Counted from the stretch's first letter, positions 16,105 to 25,209 are shown. The stretch: DNA of 64,000 bases from Cellvibrio polysaccharolyticus (GCF_015182315.1 NZ_PRDL01000001.1:1364001-1428000); one strand, 5' to 3'. Notes: a model not told the origin generated them from the sequence alone. Program-made: numbers and translations.

Positions 16105-17520
16105 TCAGCGTTGTTCCTGGCGGTTGCCGCGGTTCTCAGCTGCTGGCCGGTGGATGCGCGACTCGCGTTGGCTATGAATGCGCTGGGGCTGCTCGGCGCG
16201 TTGCCTTAAACCGCTATTGGAGGTGGCCTCCCGTTGAATATTGGGTCGTTGCGGTGCACGGGTTTCGGTCGCTGGCTGCGGTTGGCGCACCGTGGGTTCA
16301 CGTTGCACCCTGGGCGGGGTTTGGCGCGACTCCTGGTTGCCCGACGAAAAATGCCGGGTTTGATTGTTGTTCTGACGAATGCGCTCCGGCTGCTGCACAG
16401 ATGGTTGTGGTGTTCCTGTCTGGCGGGGTTCGCGGCGCTGCTCCCCGGGTGCTGCCTGCGGGCGCTGGTAGCCTTCCGGGCGTTGGTAGTTGGTTCCACG
16501 CTCCCGGTTACGCTGTTGCAAACGTTGCTCTATCCGTTCGGCATTGCGCAGTTCCTGTCTGCGGTCAGCGGTTGCTGACGGCCGGTTAGCGGCGTTTTGC
16601 GCACGCTGTGCGGTAGAAAAATTGCCACGGTCAGTGCGCTGCTGATAGCGCTCGTGGGTGGTTGGCCGGTTGCTGTTGAATTGCCGCTGGGTATGTTCAT
16701 GGCGATAGCCTACGCCGCGACGGTGGTTCGGGTTATGCCGCCAGTGCTTCGCACCATGATAGTGGCTAATGCTGCGGCCGGAGTAAAAGTGTGGCCGCTG
16801 GTGATGGTAGCCATGGTAATCCACATAAACTACCTGACGGCGCGGCCAGTGGAAGCTGCTGAAGTAAAAGCCCGAACCAACATGAATGGCCGAGCCCCAG
16901 TAAAAGCCGCTGGAATAGTTATAGTGGGGGTGATGCCAGTAAACCGGTGGATAATCCGGCCACCACCAATTGCCGTAAACCACCCTGGTATCGTAAACCG
17001 GTACGTAAACGACCCGTTCTACGGCGGGTTCAATAACAATCACTTCCTGCTCGCGCTGCACTTGTACATGGGGCAACTGATCAAGATTGCCGGATGCCCA
17101 GGCTTTGTTACGCAGGTTTTGAATGCTGTCCATCACCCGGGCTTCATCATCCAGAAAGGCATCGCCCAGCTGCTGGGTCCAGGCAAGGTCATCGCTCATC
17201 CGCTCCAAAACTTGCGGAAACGCCACCAGCGCCTTGACGCTTGGCTCCCAATCTTCGTTTTCTACCGCTTTAACGGCAGCTTCGCCCTCAAGGTGATTGT
17301 TATCCCGGCTCCAGCGATGCGCCTGAACAATCTCCAGCGGGTAGGTCGATGCAATCAGAATGTGGGACAGCACGGTATCCGGGTAGAGTGCGATAGGCGC
17401 CAGCATCTGATCCAGCCGGGCATCGTTGGACGGCGTTGAGTACACCCGCGTATCCGCATGAGGGCTGGACGTGCAGGCGGTCAGCATAAAAAGTAACACA
17501 AGCGCAATCACTGGTTTCAT
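16105..17520 (-). CDS. DUF3300 domain lipoprotein
   Basis: This protein of about 471 residues starts at ATG 17520, which has GGGAG just upstream. A lipoprotein signal ends in the lipobox LTAC-TSS. The DUF3300 core covers about residues 35-230 (LAPIALYPDTVLSHILIASTYPLEIVQAHRW is characteristic), with a Trp/Tyr/His-rich stretch (YGNWWWPDYPPVYWHHPHYN). The C-terminal half is low-complexity, rich in Arg, Gln, Asn and Pro. The family is of unknown function. The tail suggests a disordered, positively charged periplasmic region. Confidence 0.87.
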   Translation of the reverse strand: MKPVIALVLLFMLTACTSSPHADTRVYSTPSNDARLDQMLAPIALYPDTVLSHILIASTYPLEIVQAHRWSRDNNHLEGEAAVKAVENEDWEPSVKALVAFPQVLERMSDDLAWTQQLGDAFLDDEARVMDSIQNLRNKAWASGNLDQLPHVQVQREQEVIVIEPAVERVVYVPVYDTRVVYGNWWWPDYPPVYWHHPHYNYSSGFYWGSAIHVGSGFYFSSFHWPRRQVVYVDYHGYHHQRPHFYSGRSISHYHGAKHWRHNPNHRRGVGYRHEHTQRQFNSNRPTTHERYQQRTDRGNFSTAQRAQNAANRPSATADRRQELRNAERIEQRLQQRNRERGTNYQRPEGYQRPQAAPGEQRREPRQTGTPQPSVQQPERIRQNNNQTRHFSSGNQESRQTPPRVQREPTVRQPQPATETRAPQRPNIQREATSNSGLRQRAEQPQRIHSQRESRIHRPAAENRGNRQEQR

Positions 17521-17770
17521 GTCAGTATCTCCCGGTGTGGGCCGGTGCAAACGGGTGGGGGCGGACGGTTCACAACATAACAGCTTGTTTATAAGGCAGC
17601 GAGCCTTAACCTGACCTGAATGATGCTGTGTTTTTGACCACCAAAATCCGGATCTGTGCCCCGCTTTTGCAAAGAAAGCCATTTCGCCTCCCGGGTCTGT
17701 ATTGACTAATCACACATGCCCCTGATAATGGCGACCTTTCATTATTCCGGTTGTCAGCAGGTAATAAAGC

Positions 17771-18511
17771 ATGGTGGATGTCAGTTTTCAGCTCAAAGGC
17801 AGTGCAATTTCAGTGGTTATTCTGGCCTTGCAAACGTATGACCCCGACCGGTTAATCGACGAGCTGAAAGAAAAAATTGATCAGGCGCCGCAATTTTTTG
17901 TGAACTCGCCAGTATTGATCAGTTTTGAAAAACTTGATAATCCGGCTGCTTGCACCAGACTGTTGGAGTCTTGCGAGCCGCTGCTGCAACAGGTTCGCTC
18001 ACTGACGTTGCAGCCGATCGGTTTTACCGCCGTACCGGATGCGCTGCTCGCCTCGGTACAAGCGACCGGATTGGCGATTTTATCGCGCCCCGGTGAGCGG
18101 GCTTTAAAAATGCCGGCCGCCGAAGCGCCAGCACCCAAAGTGCAGGTTGAAACCGTTATTGAAGAGCGATTGATCCAGCGTACCAGCAAGGTGATTACGC
18201 GCCCGGTCAGATCCGGTCAGCAAATATATGCAGAAGGGGCTGATTTGATTGTGCTGGCGCAGGTTAGCGAAGGCGCTGAAGTGCTGGCTGATGGCCATAT
18301 CCATGTTTATGGCGCTTTGCGCGGAAGAGCACTGGCCGGTGTGAGAGGCGATCAAAGCGCTCGCATTTTTTGCCAGAACATGGAAGCCGAACTGGTTTCC
18401 ATTGCAGGAAATTTTTTACTGCGGGATTCATTTTCGGCAGATGTATTAAAAAAACCGGTACAAATTTCCCTGGACGGCGAAAGCGTCATTGTCGAAAAAC
18501 TGGCCGGTTGA
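17771..18511 (+). CDS. minC: Septum site-determining protein MinC
   Basis: This 246-residue inhibitor of FtsZ assembly is recruited to the membrane by MinD. The N-terminal MinC_N domain (about 1-105; FQLKGSAISVVILALQ) binds FtsZ. The C-terminal beta-helix (about 140-246) has RSGQQIYAEGADLIVLAQVSEGAEVLADGHIHVYG and RGRALAGVRGD, the MinD-binding face. It heads the minCDE operon, with 58 bases to minD. Confidence 0.95.
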   Translation: MVDVSFQLKGSAISVVILALQTYDPDRLIDELKEKIDQAPQFFVNSPVLISFEKLDNPAACTRLLESCEPLLQQVRSLTLQPIGFTAVPDALLASVQATGLAILSRPGERALKMPAAEAPAPKVQVETVIEERLIQRTSKVITRPVRSGQQIYAEGADLIVLAQVSEGAEVLADGHIHVYGALRGRALAGVRGDQSARIFCQNMEAELVSIAGNFLLRDSFSADVLKKPVQISLDGESVIVEKLAG

Positions 18512-18569
18512 TATTGTTGTCAATTGCTTAACAAAATCATTCTATTAACAATCAAGAGGGGAGCCAATT

Positions 18570-19382
18570 TTGGCCAGGATAATCGTTGTTACGTCTGGAA
18601 AGGGCGGTGTAGGTAAAACCACGAGCAGCGCTGCAATCAGTACCGGCCTGGCTCAGCGTGGACACAAAACCGTGGTTATCGATTTTGATGTCGGCCTGAG
18701 AAATCTTGATTTGATCATGGGCTGTGAACGCCGAGTGGTCTATGATTTTGTTAATGTCATTAAAGGTGAAGCGACCCTCAGCCAAACCCTGATTAAAGAT
18801 AAACGTACCGAAGGCTTGTTCATTCTGCCAGCCTCGCAAACCCGTGATAAAGATGCGCTTACACCGGAAGGTGTTGAAGCGGTACTGAACGAGCTTGCCA
18901 AAGATTTTGAATATATCGTTTGCGACTCACCGGCCGGTATTGAAAAAGGTGCGCAAATGGCTCTTTATTTTGCCGACATCGCGGTAGTGGTAACCAACCC
19001 GGAAGTTTCCTCGGTGCGTGACTCGGATCGTATTCTGGGTATTTTGCAAAGCAAATCCCGTCGCGCTGAACGCGGTGAGGATGCGATCAAGGAACATCTG
19101 TTGTTGACTCGTTACAATCCGGACCGGGTCGAGAAAGGTGAAATGCTCAGCGTTGCTGATGTAGAAGAAATTCTGGCAATTCCGCTACTGGGTGTCATAC
19201 CGGAATCCGAAGCGGTGCTGAAGGCCTCCAACCAGGGGCAGCCGGTTATTCTGGATGCAGAAACCCAGGCGGGGCAAGCTTACAGTGATGCTGTGGATCG
19301 TTTGCTGGGCAAGGATATTCCTCACCGTTTTCTCGAAGTGCAAAAGAAAAGTTTTCTCCAGCGTCTGTTGGGAGGTAAATAG
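18570..19382 (+). CDS. minD: Septum site-determining ATPase MinD
   Basis: This 270-residue ParA-type ATPase binds the membrane when loaded with ATP and drives pole-to-pole oscillation with MinE. The deviant Walker A is GKGGVGKTTSSA (residues 10-21), switch I is DFDVGLRNLDL, and Walker B is IVCDSPAGIE. The C-terminal amphipathic helix (FLEVQKKSFLQRLLGG) is the membrane anchor. The start is TTG with GAGGGGAG upstream, as in Pseudomonas minD. minE follows after three bases. Confidence 0.96.
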   Translation: MARIIVVTSGKGGVGKTTSSAAISTGLAQRGHKTVVIDFDVGLRNLDLIMGCERRVVYDFVNVIKGEATLSQTLIKDKRTEGLFILPASQTRDKDALTPEGVEAVLNELAKDFEYIVCDSPAGIEKGAQMALYFADIAVVVTNPEVSSVRDSDRILGILQSKSRRAERGEDAIKEHLLLTRYNPDRVEKGEMLSVADVEEILAIPLLGVIPESEAVLKASNQGQPVILDAETQAGQAYSDAVDRLLGKDIPHRFLEVQKKSFLQRLLGGK

Positions 19383-19385
19383 AGC

Positions 19386-19637
19386 GTGAGCATTTTCGAT
19401 TATTTGCGCAAGAAGCGCGCCCCATCGACGGCTTCTGTCGCCAAGGAGCGATTGCAGATTATTGTCGCGCACGAGCGCAACAAGCGTAATCAACCGGATT
19501 ATCTGCCGCAAATGCAGCAGGAAATTATTGATGTGATTCGTAAGTACATCAATATCAATTCCGATCAGGTAGCGGTAAAGCTGGATGATTCGGAAAACTG
19601 TTCAGTGCTTGAGCTGAACATTACGCTGCCCGAATAA
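19386..19637 (+). CDS. minE: Cell division topological factor MinE
   Basis: This 83-residue protein starts from GTG. The N-terminal membrane-targeting sequence SIFDYLRKKR and the MinD-stimulating segment AKERLQIIVAHER are followed by the dimerisation domain (about 35-83). It activates MinD ATPase and sets the division site. An intrinsic terminator closes the operon. Confidence 0.95.
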   Translation: MSIFDYLRKKRAPSTASVAKERLQIIVAHERNKRNQPDYLPQMQQEIIDVIRKYININSDQVAVKLDDSENCSVLELNITLPE

Positions 19638-19649
19638 CCTGTCTTTAAC

Positions 19650-19691
19650 CCGGAGGGTTTCCTGGTAAACCCTCCGGCGCTTCCTTTTTTG
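19650..19691 (+). terminator. Intrinsic terminator of minCDE
   Basis: A perfect 11-bp stem, CCGGAGGGTTT (19650-19660) with AAACCCTCCGG (19667-19677), is followed by a T-rich run ending in TTTTTT. Confidence 0.88.
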
Positions 19692-19708
19692 CCTGGCGTT
19701 CCCTGACA

Positions 19709-20365
19709 ATGATAACAACACGTCCTGCCAACTCTGTGGTCGTTTTTGACTTTGAAACCAGTGGCCTCTCACCCGCACAGGGGCACCGCACCATTGAGGT
19801 GGGCGCGGTGTTGCTGGAAAACGGCAGGATCACCGATCGTTTCCAGGCGCTGATGAACCCCGGTATTCGCATTGACAACTTCATCGAAAATTACACCGGC
19901 ATCACCAACGCCATGCTGGCAGACGCCGAACCTGCGGCGGTAGTGATGTCGCGCTTCAGCGATTTTATTGAAGGGCACAATCTGGTTGCCCACAACGCCT
20001 CCTTTGACCAGCGTTTTTTGCAGGCAGAATTGCAACGCTTGCAGCGAACCAGCCGACATGCTTTTTCCTGCTCACTACTGGCCGCACGGCGCATCTACCA
20101 AACAGCACCCGGCCACAGCCTGGCGGCACTGGTGGCGTTCAAGCAGTTACCGCAAGAGGGCGACTTTCACCGGGCGCTGGGCGATGCGCAAATGACCGCC
20201 CACCTCTGGCTGGCGCTGCTGGACGATATTCATCGCGGTTACCAGTTCAGCGATATGACCTTTGCCACCATGCAACAACTCACCACCATTCCCAAGCGCT
20301 CGGTACTGCCTTTTTTTCAGGCACTTCGTCGTCAGAAAGAGGCACAATCGCTTCCGGCAGGATAG
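19709..20365 (+). CDS. DnaQ-like 3'-5' exonuclease (DEDDh)
   Basis: This 218-residue protein has the four acidic residues of the epsilon/DEDDh fold: ExoI DFETSGL (residues 14-20), ExoII NASFDQRF (about 94-101) and ExoIII HRALGDAQMT (about 151-160) with the catalytic His. The length and order are those of stand-alone proofreading-type exonucleases, but it lacks the tail of DnaQ that binds the polymerase alpha subunit. The substrate is unknown. It stands between minE and the HerA-like gene without obvious coupling. Confidence 0.87.
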   Translation: MITTRPANSVVVFDFETSGLSPAQGHRTIEVGAVLLENGRITDRFQALMNPGIRIDNFIENYTGITNAMLADAEPAAVVMSRFSDFIEGHNLVAHNASFDQRFLQAELQRLQRTSRHAFSCSLLAARRIYQTAPGHSLAALVAFKQLPQEGDFHRALGDAQMTAHLWLALLDDIHRGYQFSDMTFATMQQLTTIPKRSVLPFFQALRRQKEAQSLPAG

Positions 20366-20404
20366 AATCCCAACGAAACTTCATAACCTCAGGAGCGCAG
20401 GTGT

Positions 20405-21859
20405 ATGTCAGATCATCGGATATTGCTGGGAGGCTATCCCGACTGTCAGGTTTCACTTAACTTGCCCATGGCCAATCGCCATGGTTTGATTGCCGGAGCC
20501 ACTGGTACCGGCAAAACGGTCACCCTGCAAATTCTCGCCGAAGGTTTTTCCCGCGAAGGTGTGCCGGTATTTATGGCCGACATCAAAGGCGATCTCTCCG
20601 GGCTGGCGCAGCCTGGCAAACCCCACCCGAAAGTCGATGAACGTATTGCTACGATTGGCGTGCAAGGCTATCGCAGCCGGGCATTTCCCTGTGTGTTCTG
20701 GGATGTGTACGGTGAGCAGGGGCACGCGGTGCGCGCCACCATTTCGGATTTCGGCCCCTTGTTGCTGGCCAACTTTCTTGAGCTGAATGAAACGCAAACC
20801 GGCGTGCTGCATGCCGCCTTTAAAATTGCCGATGATCAGGGCATGTTGCTGCTGGATTTGAAAGACCTGCAAGCCATGCTGAACCTGATGAAAGACCAAC
20901 GTGCAGATCTTGAAGGTGAATACGGCGCGATGAGCGGCTCCAGCGTCGCGGCGATTCAGCGCCGTTTGATGATGCTGGAGCAACAGGGCGCGGATCAGTT
21001 TTTTGGTGAACCGGCATTGAATCTTCAACATCTGATGCAGACCACGCTCGATGGCGCTGGCGTGGTCAATATTTTTGATGCGACAAAACTCATTCATCAA
21101 CCCCGGCTCTACGCCATCTTTTTGCTCTGGCTGATCTCTGAATTGTTTGAAAACTTGCCGGAGCAGGGCGATAGCGACAAACCGAAACTGGTTTTCTTTT
21201 TCGATGAAGCCCATTTGTTGTTTAACGGTGCCCCGAAAATTCTTGTCGAAAAAATCGAGCAAGTGGTAAGGCTGATTCGCTCCAAAGGTGTAGGTATTTA
21301 TTTTATTACCCAAAGCCCGTCCGATGTGCCGGACAGTGTGCTGGGGCAATTGGGCAACCGGGTGCAGCATGCCCTGCGTGCGTTTACCCCGAAAGATCAA
21401 AAAGCGGTGAAAACCGCAGCACAAACCTTTCGCGCCAACCCGGCGTTTTCTACCGAAGAAGCCATTACCAACCTGGGTACCGGTGAAGCACTGGTATCGG
21501 TATTGAACCACGATGGATCTCCCACCCCGGTAGAACGGGTTTTGATTGTTCCTCCGGAATCCTGCATCGGGCCGTTAACGGTGGAGGAGCGTGCAGCAGT
21601 CATGGCGCGCTCGCCTTATCAGGGGCTTTATGCACAGGTGATTGACCGTGAATCGGCGTATGAAATTTTGAAAGCGCGAGCTGCAAAGCAACAGGCGGTC
21701 GTGGAAAATAAAAAAGCGGAGCCGCCTGCGCCTAAAGGTCGGCCTCGCCAGAGCACTATTGAAGCCATGACCAAAAGCGCTGCCCGCACTATCGGCAGTT
21801 CGCTGGGCCGGCAAATTGTGCGTGGTATTCTCGGCTCGTTATTTGGTGGAAAGCGTTAG
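20405..21859 (+). CDS. HerA-like helicase (DUF853/YjgR family)
   Basis: This 484-residue cytosolic hexameric-type ATPase has Walker A GATGTGKTVTLQ (about residues 31-42) and Walker B KLVFFFDEAHLLF (about 262-274), with sensor motifs ITQSPSDVPDSVLGQLGNRVQHALRAFTP split around position 310. The C-terminal TIGSSLGRQIVRGILGSLFG is typical of the YjgR group. The role is unknown, but the fold is that of DNA-translocating HerA/FtsK. It lies 39 bases downstream of the exonuclease gene, which would suit a nuclease-helicase pair, though this is inference. A repeat element follows 33 bases after its stop. Confidence 0.87.
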   Translation: MSDHRILLGGYPDCQVSLNLPMANRHGLIAGATGTGKTVTLQILAEGFSREGVPVFMADIKGDLSGLAQPGKPHPKVDERIATIGVQGYRSRAFPCVFWDVYGEQGHAVRATISDFGPLLLANFLELNETQTGVLHAAFKIADDQGMLLLDLKDLQAMLNLMKDQRADLEGEYGAMSGSSVAAIQRRLMMLEQQGADQFFGEPALNLQHLMQTTLDGAGVVNIFDATKLIHQPRLYAIFLLWLISELFENLPEQGDSDKPKLVFFFDEAHLLFNGAPKILVEKIEQVVRLIRSKGVGIYFITQSPSDVPDSVLGQLGNRVQHALRAFTPKDQKAVKTAAQTFRANPAFSTEEAITNLGTGEALVSVLNHDGSPTPVERVLIVPPESCIGPLTVEERAAVMARSPYQGLYAQVIDRESAYEILKARAAKQQAVVENKKAEPPAPKGRPRQSTIEAMTKSAARTIGSSLGRQIVRGILGSLFGGKR

Positions 21860-21891
21860 GGTAGATGTGTGATCACTGCACTGTACGGTAA

Positions 21892-22023
21892 GTGCCATTC
21901 TGTCCGTTTGGCGTTGGGATGTTTGTTCCAAAAGCGCATGAATACATTCCCTGTAGCTCCGACGAGTCATCCCTGACTCGACGGTTTTGGAACAAACATC
22001 CCAACGCCAAACTCGTATTGTGC
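21892..22023 (+). repeat. Inverted-repeat element, copy A
   Basis: A perfect 28-bp inverted repeat (21906-21933 with 21985-22012) encloses a 51-base core holding a second hairpin, CGAGTCA-TCCC-TGACTCG (21963-21980). A related element lies at 42461-42591 in the opposite orientation. The cores align with one 1-base gap and a few substitutions, and the last 30 bases match at 29. The flanks outside the arms (TTCTGTCC on the left, ATTGTGC on the right) are also shared. The arms differ from copy B at seven positions, all compensated. It lies between the HerA-like gene and the cytochrome gene, contains no gene, and could be a terminator, an RNA element or a small non-autonomous mobile element. Confidence 0.85.
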
Positions 22024-22100
22024 CGGTCGGTGAGTTGTCAGCAGTATGAGCTGTCACTCAGGGTCGGCTTTTTTGAAAAGGAAATCTGCAGGAGCATGCT

Positions 22101-23738
22101 ATGAAGTGGCGAGTTGGCGCCGGATTGTTGTTGGTATTCATTCTTTTCTTCTGGTGGCGCCATGAGCGCTTGCTGCCGGAAGATCTTATAACCGGCCATG
22201 TTGAGGCCGGTAGTGTCTATTTCCCCGCCCAAAATTGGGATACAGCCACCCGGGAATTTATCGCCTTTACCTCGTTTGGTTCACGCATTCTGCCTTATCG
22301 CTGGTTTCTCGCCCTGGAACACGCCGACGGCCAACGCTTATTGCGTGATGATGACGTATTAAGCGAGCTGGGTTTTATTACCGCGCCGGCAAGCCCATTG
22401 AACCCGGACGCGCTGCCCATAGGATTCAGCCGTGACCTCGATAACCTTGACCCGCGCGAGTGGCTGGGCCTGACTTGCGCCGCCTGCCATACCGGGCAAA
22501 TACAGGTGAACGGCAAGGATGTTCGCCTCGAAGGCGGACAGGCGCTGATAGATTACACTGCGTTTGAACAGGCATTACTGGCGTCACTGCAACTGACCGC
22601 AACAGATACTGCTCGCTTCAGCCGTTTTATCAGCCGACTGGGGATGGCCGATGTGGACACCCAACCCCTGCGTGATGAGTTGCAGCAACTGATCGCCTTT
22701 TTTGAAAAGCGCTATGCCATCAATGCCGTGGAGGTGCCTTACGGTGCCGGTCGCCTGGATGCCTTCGGGCAAATTTTCAATGCCATAGCGGTGGAAGCCT
22801 TGCAGCAGCCAGAGAATATTCGCGCCCCGGATGCGCCAACCAGTTTTCCGGTGCTGTGGGATGCATCGCATATGGACGTGGTGCAATGGAATGGTTCGGC
22901 GCCCAATATAGAACCGGGGCCGCTGTTTCAGAACGCCACCACGGCATTGGCAGTGTATGGCAAGGTCAGTGTAAACGCCCATGAGCGCTTTTATCCATCC
23001 AGCATCCGGCTGGATAACCTCGGCCGGATTCAGGCGCATTTGTACCAGCTGGCCTCGCCCTTGTGGCCGACATTTGCTGCCGGTGACCTGGATGCCGAGC
23101 GGGTAGGGCGCGGGGAAGCGCTTTATCAGCAGCATTGCCTGGAGTGCCACACGCTGGTGGACAGACGCAAAGCCAACCGGCAAATAAAAGCGGTATTAAC
23201 CCCGCTGGATGACATCGGTACCGACCGGCGCATGGCCGAAAACTTCGTAAACGCCAGGGTGAAAACCGGCCCGCTGGCGGGCAAAAAGCAATGGGTGCTG
23301 GTAGGTAGTGCGATGCCGGAAGAGGCTGCCACGCTGGATGTGGTTATGCACGTAACTGTCGGTGCCTTGATGAAAAACCCCTGGCAGACGTTTAAAGCGA
23401 TTTGGCAGGAGTTTGCCTTTAACGCCTTGCCGCCGAGCCATGACAATCGCGTTTATAAAGGGCGGCCATTGAACGGTATCTGGAGTTCTGCTCCGTACCT
23501 GCACAATGGTTCTGTGCCTACCCTTTACGACCTGTTGCTGCCACCACAAGAGCGCCCGGTGGAGTTTTATCTGGGTAATTGGGATATGGACGTTTTTCGG
23601 GTGGGGTTGAAGGTGGATAGCGGTTCGTTTTTGTTCGATACCCGCCTGGCCGGTAACAGCAATAGCGGCCATGAATATGGTATTGAGCTTGCGCACGCTG
23701 ATCGGCTGGCGTTGCTGGAATACCTGAAAAGCCTCTAG
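22101..23738 (+). CDS. Di-haem c-type cytochrome, RoxA-like
   Basis: This 545-residue protein has an uncleaved-looking N-terminal helix (residues 5-20) that places it in or beyond the inner membrane. It carries two haem-binding motifs, CAACH (about residue 132) and CLECH (about 347). Features near the second haem, including RPLNGIWSSAPYLHNGSVPTL (split), a terminal LYDLLLPPQERPVEF and the late YLGNWDMD stretch, resemble the RoxA/MauG-related di-haem family, which includes rubber oxygenase RoxA and many cytochromes of unknown role. No isoprenoid-degradation neighbour is seen, so a peroxidase or oxidase of unknown substrate is as likely. Confidence 0.78.
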   Translation: MKWRVGAGLLLVFILFFWWRHERLLPEDLITGHVEAGSVYFPAQNWDTATREFIAFTSFGSRILPYRWFLALEHADGQRLLRDDDVLSELGFITAPASPLNPDALPIGFSRDLDNLDPREWLGLTCAACHTGQIQVNGKDVRLEGGQALIDYTAFEQALLASLQLTATDTARFSRFISRLGMADVDTQPLRDELQQLIAFFEKRYAINAVEVPYGAGRLDAFGQIFNAIAVEALQQPENIRAPDAPTSFPVLWDASHMDVVQWNGSAPNIEPGPLFQNATTALAVYGKVSVNAHERFYPSSIRLDNLGRIQAHLYQLASPLWPTFAAGDLDAERVGRGEALYQQHCLECHTLVDRRKANRQIKAVLTPLDDIGTDRRMAENFVNARVKTGPLAGKKQWVLVGSAMPEEAATLDVVMHVTVGALMKNPWQTFKAIWQEFAFNALPPSHDNRVYKGRPLNGIWSSAPYLHNGSVPTLYDLLLPPQERPVEFYLGNWDMDVFRVGLKVDSGSFLFDTRLAGNSNSGHEYGIELAHADRLALLEYLKSL

Positions 23739-23821
23739 CGGCTTCCGGGTTGGCGGGCAAACTGAATGAAATTCCGGTTGCGCATGAGTTTTTTGCGTGG
23801 AAGCGGCTTTGTTGAATGATG

Positions 23822-23827
23822 TACAAT
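23822..23827 (+). promoter_or_regulatory. Probable glyA -10 element
   Basis: TACAAT lies 49 bases before the ATG and is followed by the GC-rich CCACGCC. A good -35 is not visible at 16-18 bases. Confidence 0.35.
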
Positions 23828-23876
23828 CCACGCCTATTTTTCTACCCGTTTCCGTTAACCAGGCAGGGCCTACACC

Positions 23877-25139
23877 ATGTTTGACAAAAGCCAGACAATC
23901 GCAGCTTTCGATCCGGACATCTGGAATGCTATCCAGGATGAAGATCGTCGTCAGGAAGATCACATTGAGCTGATCGCATCCGAAAACTACACCAGCCCGC
24001 TGGTGATTGCTGCCCAGGGCACCCAGCTGACCAACAAGTACGCCGAAGGTTATCCGGGCAAGCGTTACTACGGTGGTTGTGAGCATGTAGACGTTATTGA
24101 ATCGCTGGCAATCGAGCGTGCCAAGGCCCTGTTCGGCGCAGATTACGCCAACGTTCAACCACACGCCGGTTCCCAGGCCAACCAGGCGGTTTACGCAGCA
24201 CTGTGTTCTCCGGGCGATACCATTCTGGGCATGAGCCTGGCGCACGGCGGTCACCTGACTCACGGTGCCAAGGTCAGCTCTTCCGGTAAATACTACAACG
24301 CTATCCAGTACGGTCTGAACCCGGAAACCGGTTTGATCGATTACGAAGAAGTAGAGCGTCTGGCCGTTGAGCACAAGCCAAAAGTGATCGTTGCCGGTTT
24401 CTCTGCCTACTCGCAAATCGTGGATTGGCAGCGTTTCCGCGACATCGCTGACAAAGTCGGTGCTTATCTGTTTGTCGACATGGCGCACGTTGCCGGTCTG
24501 GTTGCCGCTGGCCTGTACCCCAACCCGGTGCAAATTGCTGACGTAACCACCACCACCACTCACAAAACCTTGCGCGGTCCACGCGGTGGCTTGATTCTGG
24601 CCAAAGCCAACGAAGAACTTGAGAAAAAACTCAATTCTGCGGTATTCCCGGGTGGCCAGGGCGGTCCTTTGATGCACGTTATCGCTGCCAAAGCGATCTG
24701 CTTCAAAGAAGCCATGACCCCTGAATACAAAGAATACCAGGCGCAGGTTGCCAAAAACGCCAAAGCAATGGCTAAAACCTTTATCGCTCGTGGCATCAAC
24801 ATTGTTTCCGGCGGTACTGAAAACCACCTGATGCTGGTTGACCTGATTGGCAAGCCGTACAGCGGTAAAGACGCTGACGAAGCACTGGGTCGTGCGCACA
24901 TTACCGTGAACAAAAACGCCGTACCTAACGACCCGCGTTCTCCGTTCGTAACCTCCGGTATTCGTGTAGGTACTCCGGCCATTACGACCCGTGGTTTCGG
25001 TGAAACCGAATCGGCTGACCTGGCTAACTGGATCTGCGATATCTTTGATGCGCTGGAAGCCGGTACCGCTGACGCCGTTATTGAAACCGTGAAGGGCAAA
25101 GTATCTGCTCTGTGCAAGCGCTTCCCGGTATACGGTTAA
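23877..25139 (+). CDS. glyA: Serine hydroxymethyltransferase
   Basis: This 420-residue PLP enzyme converts serine and tetrahydrofolate to glycine and methylene-THF. The PLP lysine is in TTTTHKTLRGPRGG (about residue 230). ELIASENYTS, NKYAEGYPGKRYYGG and PHAGSQANQAVY are all standard. The codon use is the most biased in the window, as expected for an abundant protein. It is flanked by its own promoter-like -10 and terminator, so it is likely a single-gene unit. Confidence 0.96.
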   Translation: MFDKSQTIAAFDPDIWNAIQDEDRRQEDHIELIASENYTSPLVIAAQGTQLTNKYAEGYPGKRYYGGCEHVDVIESLAIERAKALFGADYANVQPHAGSQANQAVYAALCSPGDTILGMSLAHGGHLTHGAKVSSSGKYYNAIQYGLNPETGLIDYEEVERLAVEHKPKVIVAGFSAYSQIVDWQRFRDIADKVGAYLFVDMAHVAGLVAAGLYPNPVQIADVTTTTTHKTLRGPRGGLILAKANEELEKKLNSAVFPGGQGGPLMHVIAAKAICFKEAMTPEYKEYQAQVAKNAKAMAKTFIARGINIVSGGTENHLMLVDLIGKPYSGKDADEALGRAHITVNKNAVPNDPRSPFVTSGIRVGTPAITTRGFGETESADLANWICDIFDALEAGTADAVIETVKGKVSALCKRFPVYG

Positions 25140-25209
25140 TGACAGGCGGCTGGTCGCCGGGCTTTGTCCGGTTGTTAGCCGCTGCTGTTTTTCCGTAAAC
25201 GGTTACATG

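Noticed and set aside
16597..17439. Plus-strand frame of 280 codons
   Set aside because: It is the shadow of the low-complexity DUF3300 gene.
20453..21511. Minus-strand frame of 352 codons
   Set aside because: It is the complement shadow of the HerA-like gene.
21892..22023. Integron attC site
   Set aside because: The palindrome is perfect and the core sites run GTT-first from both ends, opposite to the RYYYAAC...GTTRRRY order of attC. The seventh base of the GTTRRRY site also fails in both copies.
23739..23876. Glycine riboswitch before glyA
   Set aside because: The 138-base gap has no paired aptamer-like repeats.
23196..24899. Long open frame of 567 codons on the minus strand
   Set aside because: It lies opposite the cytochrome and glyA genes, has low-complexity composition and no family marks. 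The biased codons of glyA explain the openness.
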